Origin: Aporhodopirellula aestuarii
GTDB taxonomy: Bacteria; Planctomycetota; Planctomycetia; Pirellulales; Pirellulaceae
Assembly (NCBI RefSeq): GCF_023701485.1
Contig: NZ_JAMQBK010000117.1
Coordinates: 1-37,008 of the forward strand
Reading direction: 5' to 3'
Length of the DNA stretch: 37,008 nucleotides
In this document: one piece after another, positions 1 to 7,750 of the stretch
Numbering within the stretch: position 1 is the stretch's first letter
How the letters are laid out: each line of letters starts with the position of its first letter
Notes under the pieces: generated by a model
Told to the model about the DNA's origin: nothing
Database searches by the model: none
The model's input: only the letters and a program-made list of their open reading frames with translations
Translations under genes and position numbers: made by a program

Positions 1-77
1 AAACAACAGCCCGCTTGCGCCGTTCCGCTAAAAAAGACACTTAAACGATCAACGTCCCGAGCAAACGGGCACATTGC

Positions 78-92
78 TTCGCCGCCGGCGAA
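78..92. other. Short GC-rich inverted repeat downstream of the DUF368 gene
   Basis: Six-base arms TTCGCC and GGCGAA flank a 3-base loop. It lies about 45 nt beyond the stop codon of the minus-strand DUF368 gene. There is no T-run on the minus-strand 3' side, so it is at best a weak terminator hairpin. The rest of bases 1-137 shows no gene. Confidence 0.3.
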
Positions 93-137
93 TAGATTCA
101 CAGCCTCGGAGAAACTCTGCGACGTGGCGGGGTATTG

Positions 138-1169
138 CTAGCCTTCGACCGTGGCGTGGCGAGTGACTCGGTCAGCGACCAGCACCACGATCGCGGCGAC
201 GAGGGCGAGCGCCGCCAACATCACCAGGCTACCATCATACTGCGCCGGAGAAATGAACACATGCTCTTGGAATTTGAGTTCCAAGTCTGCCGTCTCAGGC
301 GTGACGGCTTGCAAAGGCCACAGCCGCGCGATCGACCCAATCATCAACCCGATCAAGGTCGCCATGGTCAGGTTATGGTGATGACGTAGCAGGTAATTGA
401 GCAACCGAGAAAACGCGAGCAAGCCAAATGCGCACCCGAATGTGAAGACACTCAACCGCATGATCATCGCGAAATCGATGTTGAGTTTAAAGAACTGCTT
501 GATCATTCCGATCACGGGTTCATACACGCCCAGCAATAACAACACGAACGCCCCACTGATGCCAGGTAAGATCATCGCGCAGATCGCGATCGAGGCACTC
601 ACAAATAGGTACACCAAACTGATTTCGCCATGACTCGCCGGGATCCTCGAGATCGCCAAAGCAACTGCGATCCCCACCACGGCGCCCACAACCGGCCCGA
701 TCGACCAACGGGAAACGTTTCTGCGGACGACCCAAACGCTCGCCAGGACCAATCCGAAAAAGACGGCCATCGTTTCATTCATCCGGTGCAACAGCAGGTG
801 ATGCATGAGACCGGCCAGTGATCCGATACCGACGACGATGCCGATCGCGAGCGCGAGCGTGAACCGCAGATCGAGCTTGTCGGCGAAACTCCGCCACCGA
901 CCGTCGCGGACCAACCCGATGGCTTCCCTATCAACGTGACTGATTGCGGCGATCAGGCGGTCGTAATGGCCGAGAATCAGAGCGACCGTTCCGCCGCTGA
1001 CACCGGGAACGGTATCGGCGGCACCCATGCAAAACCCGCGAAATACGTTGATCGCGTCGCCTGTGACGGATCCGGTTGGGACGCGGGTTGCGTCTTTCTG
1101 CGGAATCACTTCGCAATCACCACATTCGTCCTGCTCGTCACAGCGGTCAATTTCGGAGGCGTTCGTCAC
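138..1169 (-). CDS. DUF368 family membrane protein (PopT-type polyprenyl-phosphate translocase)
   Basis: A polytopic inner-membrane protein of about 343 residues. Two family signature segments are visible: an N-terminal GAADTVPGVSGGT and, about mid-protein, MILPGISGAF. The two-fold repeat of a PGxSG motif is typical of DUF368. Members of this family have been shown in other bacteria to return undecaprenyl phosphate across the cytoplasmic membrane, so that role is a family-based inference here. The frame stays open upstream to 1445, but that part is antisense to the start of uppP. I chose the GTG at 1169, which leaves a short Cys/Asp-rich head before the first membrane segment; another GTG a little downstream is also possible. 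The gene diverges from uppP with about 95 nt between starts, fitting shared lipid-carrier recycling. Confidence 0.85.
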   Translation of the reverse strand: MTNASEIDRCDEQDECGDCEVIPQKDATRVPTGSVTGDAINVFRGFCMGAADTVPGVSGGTVALILGHYDRLIAAISHVDREAIGLVRDGRWRSFADKLDLRFTLALAIGIVVGIGSLAGLMHHLLLHRMNETMAVFFGLVLASVWVVRRNVSRWSIGPVVGAVVGIAVALAISRIPASHGEISLVYLFVSASIAICAMILPGISGAFVLLLLGVYEPVIGMIKQFFKLNIDFAMIMRLSVFTFGCAFGLLAFSRLLNYLLRHHHNLTMATLIGLMIGSIARLWPLQAVTPETADLELKFQEHVFISPAQYDGSLVMLAALALVAAIVVLVADRVTRHATVEG

Positions 1170-1263
1170 AGGTTCTATCGTTGAATGAGAGATGTAAGAA
1201 AAATTGCGTTGCCACCGGTAGGCAGCACGCAAAGCTAAAGTAGTTTGGAACGCGACATTGACA

Positions 1264-2085
1264 ATGCCCGTTCCTTTTTCACCCTTTTCTGCGCAGCCCA
1301 AACACGTGCCTGACCTCATTCGTGTACTGATTCTCGCCGTTGTACAGGGAATTGCTGAATTTTTACCGATCAGTTCATCAGGACACCTTGTGATTCTGGA
1401 TGATTTGCTGGGCGGACTGGGTGAATCGGCAACCCTCGTCATCATCTTGCACGCGGGGACGCTCGGCTCAATTCTCGTTGTTTATTGGCGCCGGATCCTC
1501 AAGCTGCTCACGAGCGACCGACGAGTCATCGGACTCCTTGTCGTCGGCACGCTGCCTGCCGTCGTAATCGGCCTGACCATCAAACGCGGATTCCCTTGGC
1601 TTACCGAAAGCCCAATCCTCGCTTCGGCGATGCTGATCATTACAGGTGTCCTGCTCATCCTGCTCGGAAAACTGAAACCGAGCGAAGGCGAATACACCGG
1701 CATGAGTTGGCTCGGCGCTTTCGTCGTCGGATGTTTTCAAGCCGTCGCGATCCTGCCGGGTATCAGCCGTAGCGGGTCGACGATTGTCGGCGGTCGATTG
1801 ATGGGACTCAGCAATGAAGACTCCGTGACGTTCTCTTTTCTGCTGGCCATCCCCGCAATTCTCGGCGCCACGACACTGGCAATCAAAGACCTCCTTGATG
1901 GCACCGAGGCGGCGTCTGATCTCCCCATAACCACGCTGCTCATCGGAGCGGCGTGTGCATTCGTCGTCGGAATCTTCGCGCTCAAATGGCTGATCCGCTG
2001 GAGCCGCGAAGCCCGCCTGCACTGGTTCTCGTATTGGTGCATCCCGTTCGGCATCGCCATGCTGCTGTTCTACGCGTCGAAGTAA
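1264..2085 (+). CDS. uppP: Undecaprenyl-diphosphatase UppP (BacA)
   Basis: Removes a phosphate from undecaprenyl diphosphate at the membrane, regenerating the lipid carrier for peptidoglycan and other envelope polymers. The product is about 273 residues, the usual length, and is mostly hydrophobic. The catalytic signatures are visible: the Q/E-rich motif QGIAEFLPISSSGH at about 28-41 (E32, H41) and LPGISRSGST at about 164-173, with the key Arg and Ser. A TTG two codons upstream (1258) is also in frame; the ATG at 1264 is preferred, with a GGAA about 12 nt upstream. Overexpression of this family is known to give bacitracin tolerance. It is divergent from the DUF368 gene, whose predicted role acts on the product of this enzyme. 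Confidence 0.95.
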   Translation: MPVPFSPFSAQPKHVPDLIRVLILAVVQGIAEFLPISSSGHLVILDDLLGGLGESATLVIILHAGTLGSILVVYWRRILKLLTSDRRVIGLLVVGTLPAVVIGLTIKRGFPWLTESPILASAMLIITGVLLILLGKLKPSEGEYTGMSWLGAFVVGCFQAVAILPGISRSGSTIVGGRLMGLSNEDSVTFSFLLAIPAILGATTLAIKDLLDGTEAASDLPITTLLIGAACAFVVGIFALKWLIRWSREARLHWFSYWCIPFGIAMLLFYASK

Positions 2086-2422
2086 ACGCGGACCATCCAA
2101 TTCGACATGAACGAATCGCGTCACAAGGCTGCTGCCTTTCTTTCAAAAAAATTCCATACAGGGGATTTTTCTGCACGCTCGTATACGCCACACTTGCGAA
2201 AGGCTAAACTACCGCTCATTTTTCGCACGGCGGCTATTTGCCGCACGCAGTGAGACACAGTCGCACACATTCGCAGTGCTTCTGAACAAGTGAACAGTAG
2301 ACCGAGATTCCCGCAAGAGAATTTCGTAGTCAAAGTGATTCGTGAGCTATAGTTCATGAACGAAACACTCCCGCCCCTCTCCCCTCCGATATCCCGTTGG
2401 ACTTTCCCCCTAACGAGGTTTT
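2086..2422. other. Intergenic region uppP-lexA
   Basis: Contains no convincing gene; short open frames here have no recognisable sequence. A 5-bp GC hairpin (2230-2244, loop TATTT) lies mid-region. The 3' part carries a direct repeat of TGAAC (2283-2287 and 2291-2295) and the probable lexA promoter and operator listed separately. Confidence 0.6.
2348..2361 (+). promoter_or_regulatory. Candidate lexA promoter -10 overlapped by a palindrome
   Basis: TATAGT at 2348-2353 resembles a -10 box. A perfect 10-bp palindrome, GTTCATGAAC (2352-2361), overlaps its end, about 62 nt before the lexA start. LexA proteins commonly bind inverted GTTC/GAAC half-sites and repress their own gene, so this is a plausible autoregulatory operator. 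The 2-nt spacing between half-sites differs from the common N4 forms, and no good -35 is seen at 17 nt. Confidence 0.35.
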
Positions 2423-3034
2423 ATGGCCAAGCCACAACTGACAGACCGTCAAAAGAAGGTTTATGAGCTCATCCGCTCACTGATCCAAGAACGAGGCTAC
2501 GGCCCGACGGTGCGAGAGATCGGTGAACACTTCGGGATCAAAAGTCCCAATGGAGTCATGTGCCACCTGCGTGCACTCGAACGCAAGGGACTGATCTCGC
2601 GAAAAGCGAACAAGTCTCGGGCGATCGAACTGACCGGCGAGAACGCACGTTCGACCACCGGTTTGCCGCTAATGGGCATCGTTTCAGAACACCCCTCCGA
2701 CCTTGATACCAACCCCACTGACGCGATCGACCTGGGGAAAACCCTCGCGACCGGCGAACGCTTTGTTGTCCAAGTTTCGGGCAATACGTTTGCCGACCAC
2801 GGCGTACTCGATGGCGATTTCCTGATTATCGAACAGGAAGCGGAGTGCACCGACAACTCGCTCGTCGTTGCGAAACTCTCCGATGGTCGGGTCGTCTTGC
2901 GGGTTTGGGACTCAGCCACCGGCAGCGCCAGAACTACGGATGAGACCGACAACGCCACCGTGACTGAGATTCTCGGCGTCGCCGTTTCGATGGTTCGAGA
3001 GAAGATGACGCAAGCAAGGATGGCAACGGTCTAA
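2423..3034 (+). CDS. lexA: LexA-like repressor lacking the autocleavage residues
   Basis: A 203-residue protein with the LexA layout: an N-terminal winged helix-turn-helix (about 1-70, including the LTDRQKKVYELI start and the SPNGVMCHLRALERKG recognition region) and a C-terminal S24-type fold (about 80-195). In ordinary LexA an Ala-Gly bond is cut using a Ser/Lys dyad. Here the cleavage region reads GIVSEHP (85-91), with no Ala-Gly. The Ser in the GDSM/GMSM-type motif is replaced by Thr in SGNTF (T122), and the catalytic Lys aligns with R160. Self-cleavage is therefore unlikely. It may be a constitutive or ligand-responsive regulator, as known for the non-cleavable LexA of some cyanobacteria. 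It starts with ATG after an AACGAGG-like ribosome site. Confidence 0.85.
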   Translation: MAKPQLTDRQKKVYELIRSLIQERGYGPTVREIGEHFGIKSPNGVMCHLRALERKGLISRKANKSRAIELTGENARSTTGLPLMGIVSEHPSDLDTNPTDAIDLGKTLATGERFVVQVSGNTFADHGVLDGDFLIIEQEAECTDNSLVVAKLSDGRVVLRVWDSATGSARTTDETDNATVTEILGVAVSMVREKMTQARMATV

Positions 3035-3087
3035 GACGGGCGAGTACACTTCAACGGCCAGCCATCCTCGTTCGCGGCCCTGTTGTC

Positions 3088-4323
3088 ATGCCCATCCGAA
3101 ATCCTGTGACCGATTTCGCTCAAACGCTTCAGCAAATGTCGACCCTCGGCCGCCGCCGAAGGTTGACCGTTCAATGCGTCAGCGGTCCATACCTGTTGGA
3201 CGATCACTCCAACCGCCTTCTGAATTTCGGTGGCAACGATTACCTCGGTGTCGTCGCCGATCGCCTAACCAACCGCCTTCTCACCAGCGAGGGCACACCA
3301 GATGCAGCACCTGGGGCAACCGCCAGTGCGTTGGTGTGTGGATGGACGCCACAGCATGATCAATTAGCCCGCGAGATCGCTCGCGTGGAAAAGACCGAGG
3401 CGGCGGTGATCTTCCCTTCCGGCTACGCAGCCTGCAGCGGAACCGTGGCAACACTGTGCCGCGAAAACGATTTAATCCTCAGTGACCAACTCAATCATGC
3501 GTCGTTGATCGACGGCTGTCGTGCGTCGAAGGCGCACTGCGAGGTCTACCCTCATCGTGACGTCGCGTTTATCGAAGACTTTCTAAATCTTCGGCGGTCC
3601 GATTTTCGCCACGTTTGGATCGTCACCGATGGTGTCTTCAGCATGGACGGTGACGCGGCTCCGCTGGACAAACTCGTCCCAATCGCGGCCAAACATGACG
3701 GGCAATTGCTCGTCGATGAAGCCCACGGAACGGGCGTGCTTGGCACCCGTGGCGGCGGACTCTGCGAAGCGATGGGATTACAGGACCAAATCGCGATTCG
3801 TATCGGAACACTCAGCAAAGCGATCGGCCACCAAGGCGGATTTGTCGCCGGTCCCCAGGTCGTGATTGACTATCTGATTCAGTTTTGTCGAACGCTGATC
3901 TTTAGCACCGCACTCGCACCGCAAACCGCCGCGGGGGCATGCGAAGTGGTGACCACCATGGCCGAATGGAACGACCGGCGACTACACGTGGCGCACCTCG
4001 CAGCACACTTGCGCGAGCGGATCGCGGCACTCCATGCGCCGCAGGCGACGGCATCGAACACCAATGCGAGCGATCTCGAACGAGGCATTCCGATCGTCCC
4101 CATCATCATCGGCGGCGATCAGGACGCTGTCGACTTGAGCGGAGCACTCCGCCAACGTGGATTTTACGTCCCGGCGATCCGGCCCCCGACCGTTCCCGAA
4201 GGCACCGCCAGGCTGCGCGTGTCACTTTCGGCGGCGCATCAATTGGAACACGTCGATAGCCTCGTCGACAACTTGATCGAAACGCGGGCAATGATCGAGT
4301 CGGGTCGCAACTTCTCGCCTTAA
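3088..4323 (+). CDS. bioF: 8-amino-7-oxononanoate synthase-like alpha-oxoamine synthase (BioF family)
   Basis: A 411-residue PLP enzyme of fold type I. BioF condenses pimeloyl-ACP/CoA with alanine in biotin synthesis. Visible signatures are the GGNDYLG substrate-loop motif at 48-54, the PLP-stacking His in DQLNHASL (H137), the VDEAHGTGVLG cofactor motif (D210, H213) and the Schiff-base Lys in TLSKAIGHQGG (K244). No other biotin gene lies nearby, so a related activity (Kbl, serine palmitoyltransferase or another oxoamine synthase) cannot be excluded, but BioF is the best match by motif and length. The gene follows lexA by about 50 nt. Its stop codon overlaps the stop codon of the convergent ankyrin gene (shared bases 4321-4322). 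Confidence 0.85.
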   Translation: MPIRNPVTDFAQTLQQMSTLGRRRRLTVQCVSGPYLLDDHSNRLLNFGGNDYLGVVADRLTNRLLTSEGTPDAAPGATASALVCGWTPQHDQLAREIARVEKTEAAVIFPSGYAACSGTVATLCRENDLILSDQLNHASLIDGCRASKAHCEVYPHRDVAFIEDFLNLRRSDFRHVWIVTDGVFSMDGDAAPLDKLVPIAAKHDGQLLVDEAHGTGVLGTRGGGLCEAMGLQDQIAIRIGTLSKAIGHQGGFVAGPQVVIDYLIQFCRTLIFSTALAPQTAAGACEVVTTMAEWNDRRLHVAHLAAHLRERIAALHAPQATASNTNASDLERGIPIVPIIIGGDQDAVDLSGALRQRGFYVPAIRPPTVPEGTARLRVSLSAAHQLEHVDSLVDNLIETRAMIESGRNFSP

Positions 4324-5012
4324 CGGGCGAGCAACTCGATCACGGCTTCATGACCGTTCGCTGTTGCGAAATCCATCGCGGTTTCGCCATCGATGTCTTT
4401 CACGTCACGGTCGGCGCCGCCATCGAGCAAGATCTTCACGACCTCGACTTGGCCTTCCGCTGCGGCAAACATCAACGCGTTGAAATGCTCATCGCCGTCG
4501 ACCAGTTCGATATCCGCGCCCGCTCCCAGCAGAGCTTTCACCGTCGACGCATTTGGTCCCGTCGCGGCATACATCAACGCGGTTCGGCCGAACTCATCAC
4601 GATGATTGACCTCCGCGTGCTGATCGATCAACCAATTGACTGTTTTCAAATGCCCATCGAACGCGGCCAACTGAAGAGCGGTTCGTCCGCCGGGCCCGAC
4701 CGCGTCGATTTCCGAACCCTCAGCCGCGAATTTCTTTACCGCGTTCAAGTCACCCTGCATCGCCGCTTCGCGGAATGCTTCATCACGCAATGCGTCCGCG
4801 TCGGGCTCCGGTGCGGCGTCTGGTTCAGACGGAGTCTCACGCCCCGCCATCGCTTGTTCACTTTGTGTCGGCGCCGGAATGATCACCTCGTCACGCTCTC
4901 GTCGAGGAAGGTCTTCGGGCTTCAAACGCTCAGGTCCGCAGCCGGTGGTACTGACGAGGGCGCACAATGCCACAACGAACTTGGAAACGTACTGCTTGGG
5001 GTTTGATTTCAC
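4320..5012 (-). CDS. Ankyrin-repeat lipoprotein
   Basis: About 230 residues. The GTG start at 5012 overlaps the TGA of the upstream thioesterase gene (GTGA), indicating translational coupling. A basic N-terminus, a hydrophobic stretch (VVALCALV) and a Cys in STTGC at about 25 form a lipoprotein-type signal, with a somewhat atypical lipobox. After a Pro/Glu-rich linker, four or more ankyrin repeats run to the end, with recurring GRTAL.LAA..GH and GADI/GGAD turns. Ankyrin repeats mediate protein-protein contact; the partner is unknown. The frame is open further upstream, but that part overlaps the thioesterase and lacks the signal at its start. Confidence 0.8.
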   Translation of the reverse strand: MKSNPKQYVSKFVVALCALVSTTGCGPERLKPEDLPRRERDEVIIPAPTQSEQAMAGRETPSEPDAAPEPDADALRDEAFREAAMQGDLNAVKKFAAEGSEIDAVGPGGRTALQLAAFDGHLKTVNWLIDQHAEVNHRDEFGRTALMYAATGPNASTVKALLGAGADIELVDGDEHFNALMFAAAEGQVEVVKILLDGGADRDVKDIDGETAMDFATANGHEAVIELLAR

Positions 5013-5416
5013 GAGGCGAGTTCTTTGTCGGACTGATATTTCGGGGACAGATCGGGCAGCCGGGCAAGCTTTCCCGTCCGATCCACGCACGCGATCACCG
5101 AGTCGGCTTCGACCAATAGCATATCACCACGCCGAATCTCATACCGATGCCGCATTCGAACTTTTCTCAATTCGACGACTTTCGTGGTCACGGTCAGGAC
5201 ATCATCAAAATCCGCTGGAGCGAAATAACGGACATTCATTTCCGTGACCACCAACATCAAGCCGCTATCTTCGATGGCTTTGTAATCGTGGCCAAAGCTG
5301 CGCAGCATCTCCACCCGACCACGTTCGAAATAGTTGAGATAATTCGCGTGATGGACCCGTCGCTGACCATCCGTTTCCTGATAGGCGACGCGAATCTCAA
5401 GAGAATGCTGGAGCAA
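5009..5416 (-). CDS. 4HBT-family acyl-CoA thioesterase (YbgC/FcbJ-like)
   Basis: A 135-residue single hot-dog domain protein. The N-terminal motif RVAYQETDGQRRVHHANYL matches the YbgC/4-hydroxybenzoyl-CoA thioesterase active-site region, with the catalytic Asp at D16, followed by FERGRVEMLR, which is also typical. Such enzymes hydrolyse acyl-CoA or acyl-ACP thioesters; the substrate cannot be read from sequence. The start lies 12 nt after the stop of the DUF59 gene, and the stop overlaps the GTG of the ankyrin gene, so these are very probably one transcript. Confidence 0.88.
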   Translation of the reverse strand: MLQHSLEIRVAYQETDGQRRVHHANYLNYFERGRVEMLRSFGHDYKAIEDSGLMLVVTEMNVRYFAPADFDDVLTVTTKVVELRKVRMRHRYEIRRGDMLLVEADSVIACVDRTGKLARLPDLSPKYQSDKELAS

Positions 5417-5428
5417 TGCGAGAGCCTG

Positions 5429-5749
5429 TTAGTAGATGCCTAAGTGGTCCCGGGCTTCGTCCGTCATCCGCTCGGGGGACCACGCCGGTTCCATCACCAC
5501 TTTGACTTCACACTGTTCGACTTCTTCCAACGATTCGGCGGCCGCCTTGGTACCGGCAACTAACTGAGGCCCAGCGGGACACATGGGGCTGGTCAGTGTC
5601 ATTTCGACATGCACATCGTGCCGACCATCCTCCTTTTCGTCACCAACGTCGACAACGTAAACCAACCCGAGGTCGACGATATTCACGTACAATTCCGGGT
5701 CAATGACCTCTTTCAGTGCTTCGCGGACTTTATCTTCGGCTAATGCCAT
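5429..5749 (-). CDS. DUF59/MIP18-family Fe-S cluster assembly-type protein
   Basis: A 106-residue protein with the family signatures DPELYVNIVDLGLVY near the start, TSPMCPAGP in the middle (conserved Cys) and EPAWSPERMT towards the end. Members (SufT, PaaD, MIP18 types) help mature or deliver Fe-S clusters; this short stand-alone form is close to SufT-type proteins. The ATG overlaps the last 10 nt of the ComEA-like gene, so it is probably translationally coupled. No suf or isc genes are seen nearby. Confidence 0.9.
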   Translation of the reverse strand: MALAEDKVREALKEVIDPELYVNIVDLGLVYVVDVGDEKEDGRHDVHVEMTLTSPMCPAGPQLVAGTKAAAESLEEVEQCEVKVVMEPAWSPERMTDEARDHLGIY

Positions 5750-6276
5750 CTCACCAATCCAGTGTGTTGCGGCGGAGGGGATAACTCAATTTCGCTGTGC
5801 GAACGATAGAACCCAGGATCGATTTGGTCAATCTCGCACCACGGCTCGATGACCTGAATCGTGGCGGCGCCGACTCCCAGGATACTGTTGAAATCAGTCC
5901 AAGACTCAAAAGCGCCTTGCTGCTGACGATGCCCCTCGATACGCGCCGCCATGTGAGGACCGACACTCGGCAACAAAGCCAATTCACGGCGATCTGCTCG
6001 ATTGAGTCGAATCTTCATTAACGGTTTCGTCGTCTGATCCAGTGTAGCGCGATGGACACGTTGACCTGCGTCCTCGCCACCCCCCGAATGAGATGGCGGC
6101 AACAACGCTCCCCAGACGCCCCACACAACGGCGCTGATTAACGCAATTTGAACCCCAGGCCGATACAGCGGCCCGGTCCTTTCACCTCTTTGACTCAAAA
6201 CATCCCCCTGCAACCACCCGGAAACGCGGTTCGTCTTGCCTGGCCAAGCCCCACACGCGGTCACTCGAATGCCCAA
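5740..6276 (-). CDS. ComEA-like helix-hairpin-helix protein
   Basis: 178 residues from the ATG at 6276. A single membrane segment is visible at about 42-60 (VQIALISAVVWGVWGALL), followed by a linker and a tandem helix-hairpin-helix region: LNRADRRELALLPSVGPHMAARI, then a second hairpin ILGVGAATIQVIEPW. This is the ComEA/competence DNA-receptor pattern, non-specific DNA binding by a membrane-anchored domain. No ComEC or other uptake genes are nearby, so a role in competence is only a family inference. The start could be slightly internal. The end overlaps the DUF59 start. Confidence 0.75.
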   Translation of the reverse strand: MGIRVTACGAWPGKTNRVSGWLQGDVLSQRGERTGPLYRPGVQIALISAVVWGVWGALLPPSHSGGGEDAGQRVHRATLDQTTKPLMKIRLNRADRRELALLPSVGPHMAARIEGHRQQQGAFESWTDFNSILGVGAATIQVIEPWCEIDQIDPGFYRSHSEIELSPPPQHTGLVRWH

Positions 6277-6497
6277 CGGTCAGGCTTTTTACGGCCCCCT
6301 GCCGGCAGCAAGATCCCTCGACGGTATCGTTGCCTCGAAAAGAAACGTAGCAATCGATCGACCTCGGCCCGGCTGCGCAAGACCGCCCACCTGTACAAAA
6401 TGACAGAACCGAAACCCAAGTTTAGTGGGTTGAAGCGGCAAAAATCAAACGAAAAATTAGCAAAGCGAATTCGCGTGCCTAGCAAGCAAATGCGTCT

Positions 6498-6953
6498 CTA
6501 GACTGCTTCGTCCATCCGCACGCCGACCACTAACAGCAGATTGGCGTACCGCTGTTGGTCCGCGGTCTGAATCGTCAAAACGTGATCGGGCGTGATGACG
6601 TGCTCATAGAACGCCCATTTTTCGAGGGGCTTCAGTTCCACTTGCGAGCCGGCTTCACGCAGCGATTTGCGGTAGTCGTTCCATACCGGCGGATCACCAT
6701 CGAGTGCGTACGGCCCCGATGCTTCGGTTTCCATCGTCATCGCGGCTTCGATCGGCACTGCCGACAGAATCGCCCGCAACGCTTGGTCGCACGTGATCAC
6801 ACCGGGCGTCAAATTCATGCTGATCAATTTGGCGTTGGGGCCGCGTTTGTTCAGCGCCGGATAATTCCCATCGGCAATCAGTATCGTGCTGTGATGTCCC
6901 GATGCGGCGAGGACGGCAGTGATTTCAGGATGAATGAGCTGGCTGAGTAGCAT
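6498..6953 (-). CDS. RbsD/FucU family sugar mutarotase
   Basis: 151 residues covering the whole RbsD/FucU fold. The N-terminal LIHPEITAVLAASGHHSTI carries the catalytic His region, followed by LIADGNYPA, closest to FucU, and a C-terminal RYANLLLVVGV tail containing the family Tyr. These proteins interconvert ring forms or anomers of fucose, ribose or similar sugars. There is no sugar transporter or kinase next to it; the gene stands alone with 220 nt after it and 169 nt before it. Sugar specificity is not readable. Confidence 0.85.
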   Translation of the reverse strand: MLLSQLIHPEITAVLAASGHHSTILIADGNYPALNKRGPNAKLISMNLTPGVITCDQALRAILSAVPIEAAMTMETEASGPYALDGDPPVWNDYRKSLREAGSQVELKPLEKWAFYEHVITPDHVLTIQTADQQRYANLLLVVGVRMDEAV

Positions 6954-7122
6954 GACGTGGTGACCTGAGAAGGGTGAAAAAGCGCGGTGAGCCGAACGGC
7001 GAGACGCCAGATGTTAACCCTATCTGATTTCCCCAGACAACTGGACCTCGGCAACTGGATAGCCAATTGCGGTCGTCTCGCTCTATACGATGACCGAAAA
7101 GGGGGACAACCATCGCGTTTCG

Positions 7123-7737
7123 TTAACACTTACGAATCAGGTTCATCCCCTCACGTCCTCGATACGTCAGTAGCAACGCCCCCGTTGAAGCACAAGCAGC
7201 AAAAATGTGCTCGAAAAATTCGTGCTCGCCCGGCCAGGGGAAGGCAAAGATCAAATCAAAATCTGCGATATCGAAACCGATCTCGTCGTAGATGTCACCT
7301 TCATCGGTATCCACATTTTTGATTTCACCGGCGAAATCCTCGAGCCCCTCAACGTCCCGTGGCACAAAGCTGCCTCCATAGACATGCGCCGAGATAGCGA
7401 GCGAATCTGCGACATGGTTGGCCTGTTTCACCAAACGCGGTTCGATCTCGATACCGACCGACTCCATTCCATGCAGTGCCGCCAACATCGCCCCCACCCC
7501 AAACCCGGCGCCCCATTCGCAAAAGCGATTACCAGCGAGCAGATGCTGCTGCTCGATCCACGTGAGCGATTGATCGAGCAGATGAAAATCACAGGTGACG
7601 AAATTCTCAATCGGGATGTCGTCCGACAACATAAACGCCTCGATCGCTTCATTGGCAAAATCAACCACACGCTCCGCTCCGTCGTGATAGTCAATCGATT
7701 TGACGGAGTCGGGTACTTCGATTTGCTGGAGCATCAT
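7123..7737 (-). CDS. Class I SAM-dependent methyltransferase-like protein
   Basis: About 204 residues from the paired ATGs at 7737/7734. A Rossmann-type motif I is visible as FCEWGAGFGVGAMLAALHG at about 72-90, followed by the acidic strand end GIEIEP (97-100) that usually binds the SAM ribose. A later strand reads FDLIFAFPWPGEHEFF, with a Pro-Trp motif where many methyltransferases have their catalytic loop. The substrate is unknown. The frame extends upstream to 7851, but that part overlaps the 3' end of the upstream nuclease-fold gene and shows no domain. The gap to that gene is 13 nt, so co-transcription is likely. Confidence 0.7.
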   Translation of the reverse strand: MMLQQIEVPDSVKSIDYHDGAERVVDFANEAIEAFMLSDDIPIENFVTCDFHLLDQSLTWIEQQHLLAGNRFCEWGAGFGVGAMLAALHGMESVGIEIEPRLVKQANHVADSLAISAHVYGGSFVPRDVEGLEDFAGEIKNVDTDEGDIYDEIGFDIADFDLIFAFPWPGEHEFFEHIFAACASTGALLLTYRGREGMNLIRKC

Positions 7738-7750
7738 GTTGGCTAAGGAT

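Noticed and set aside
6148..6501. Plus-strand and minus-strand open frames between the ComEA-like and RbsD genes
   Set aside because: Basic, low-complexity translations without domains; the stretch is partly antisense to the ComEA-like gene.
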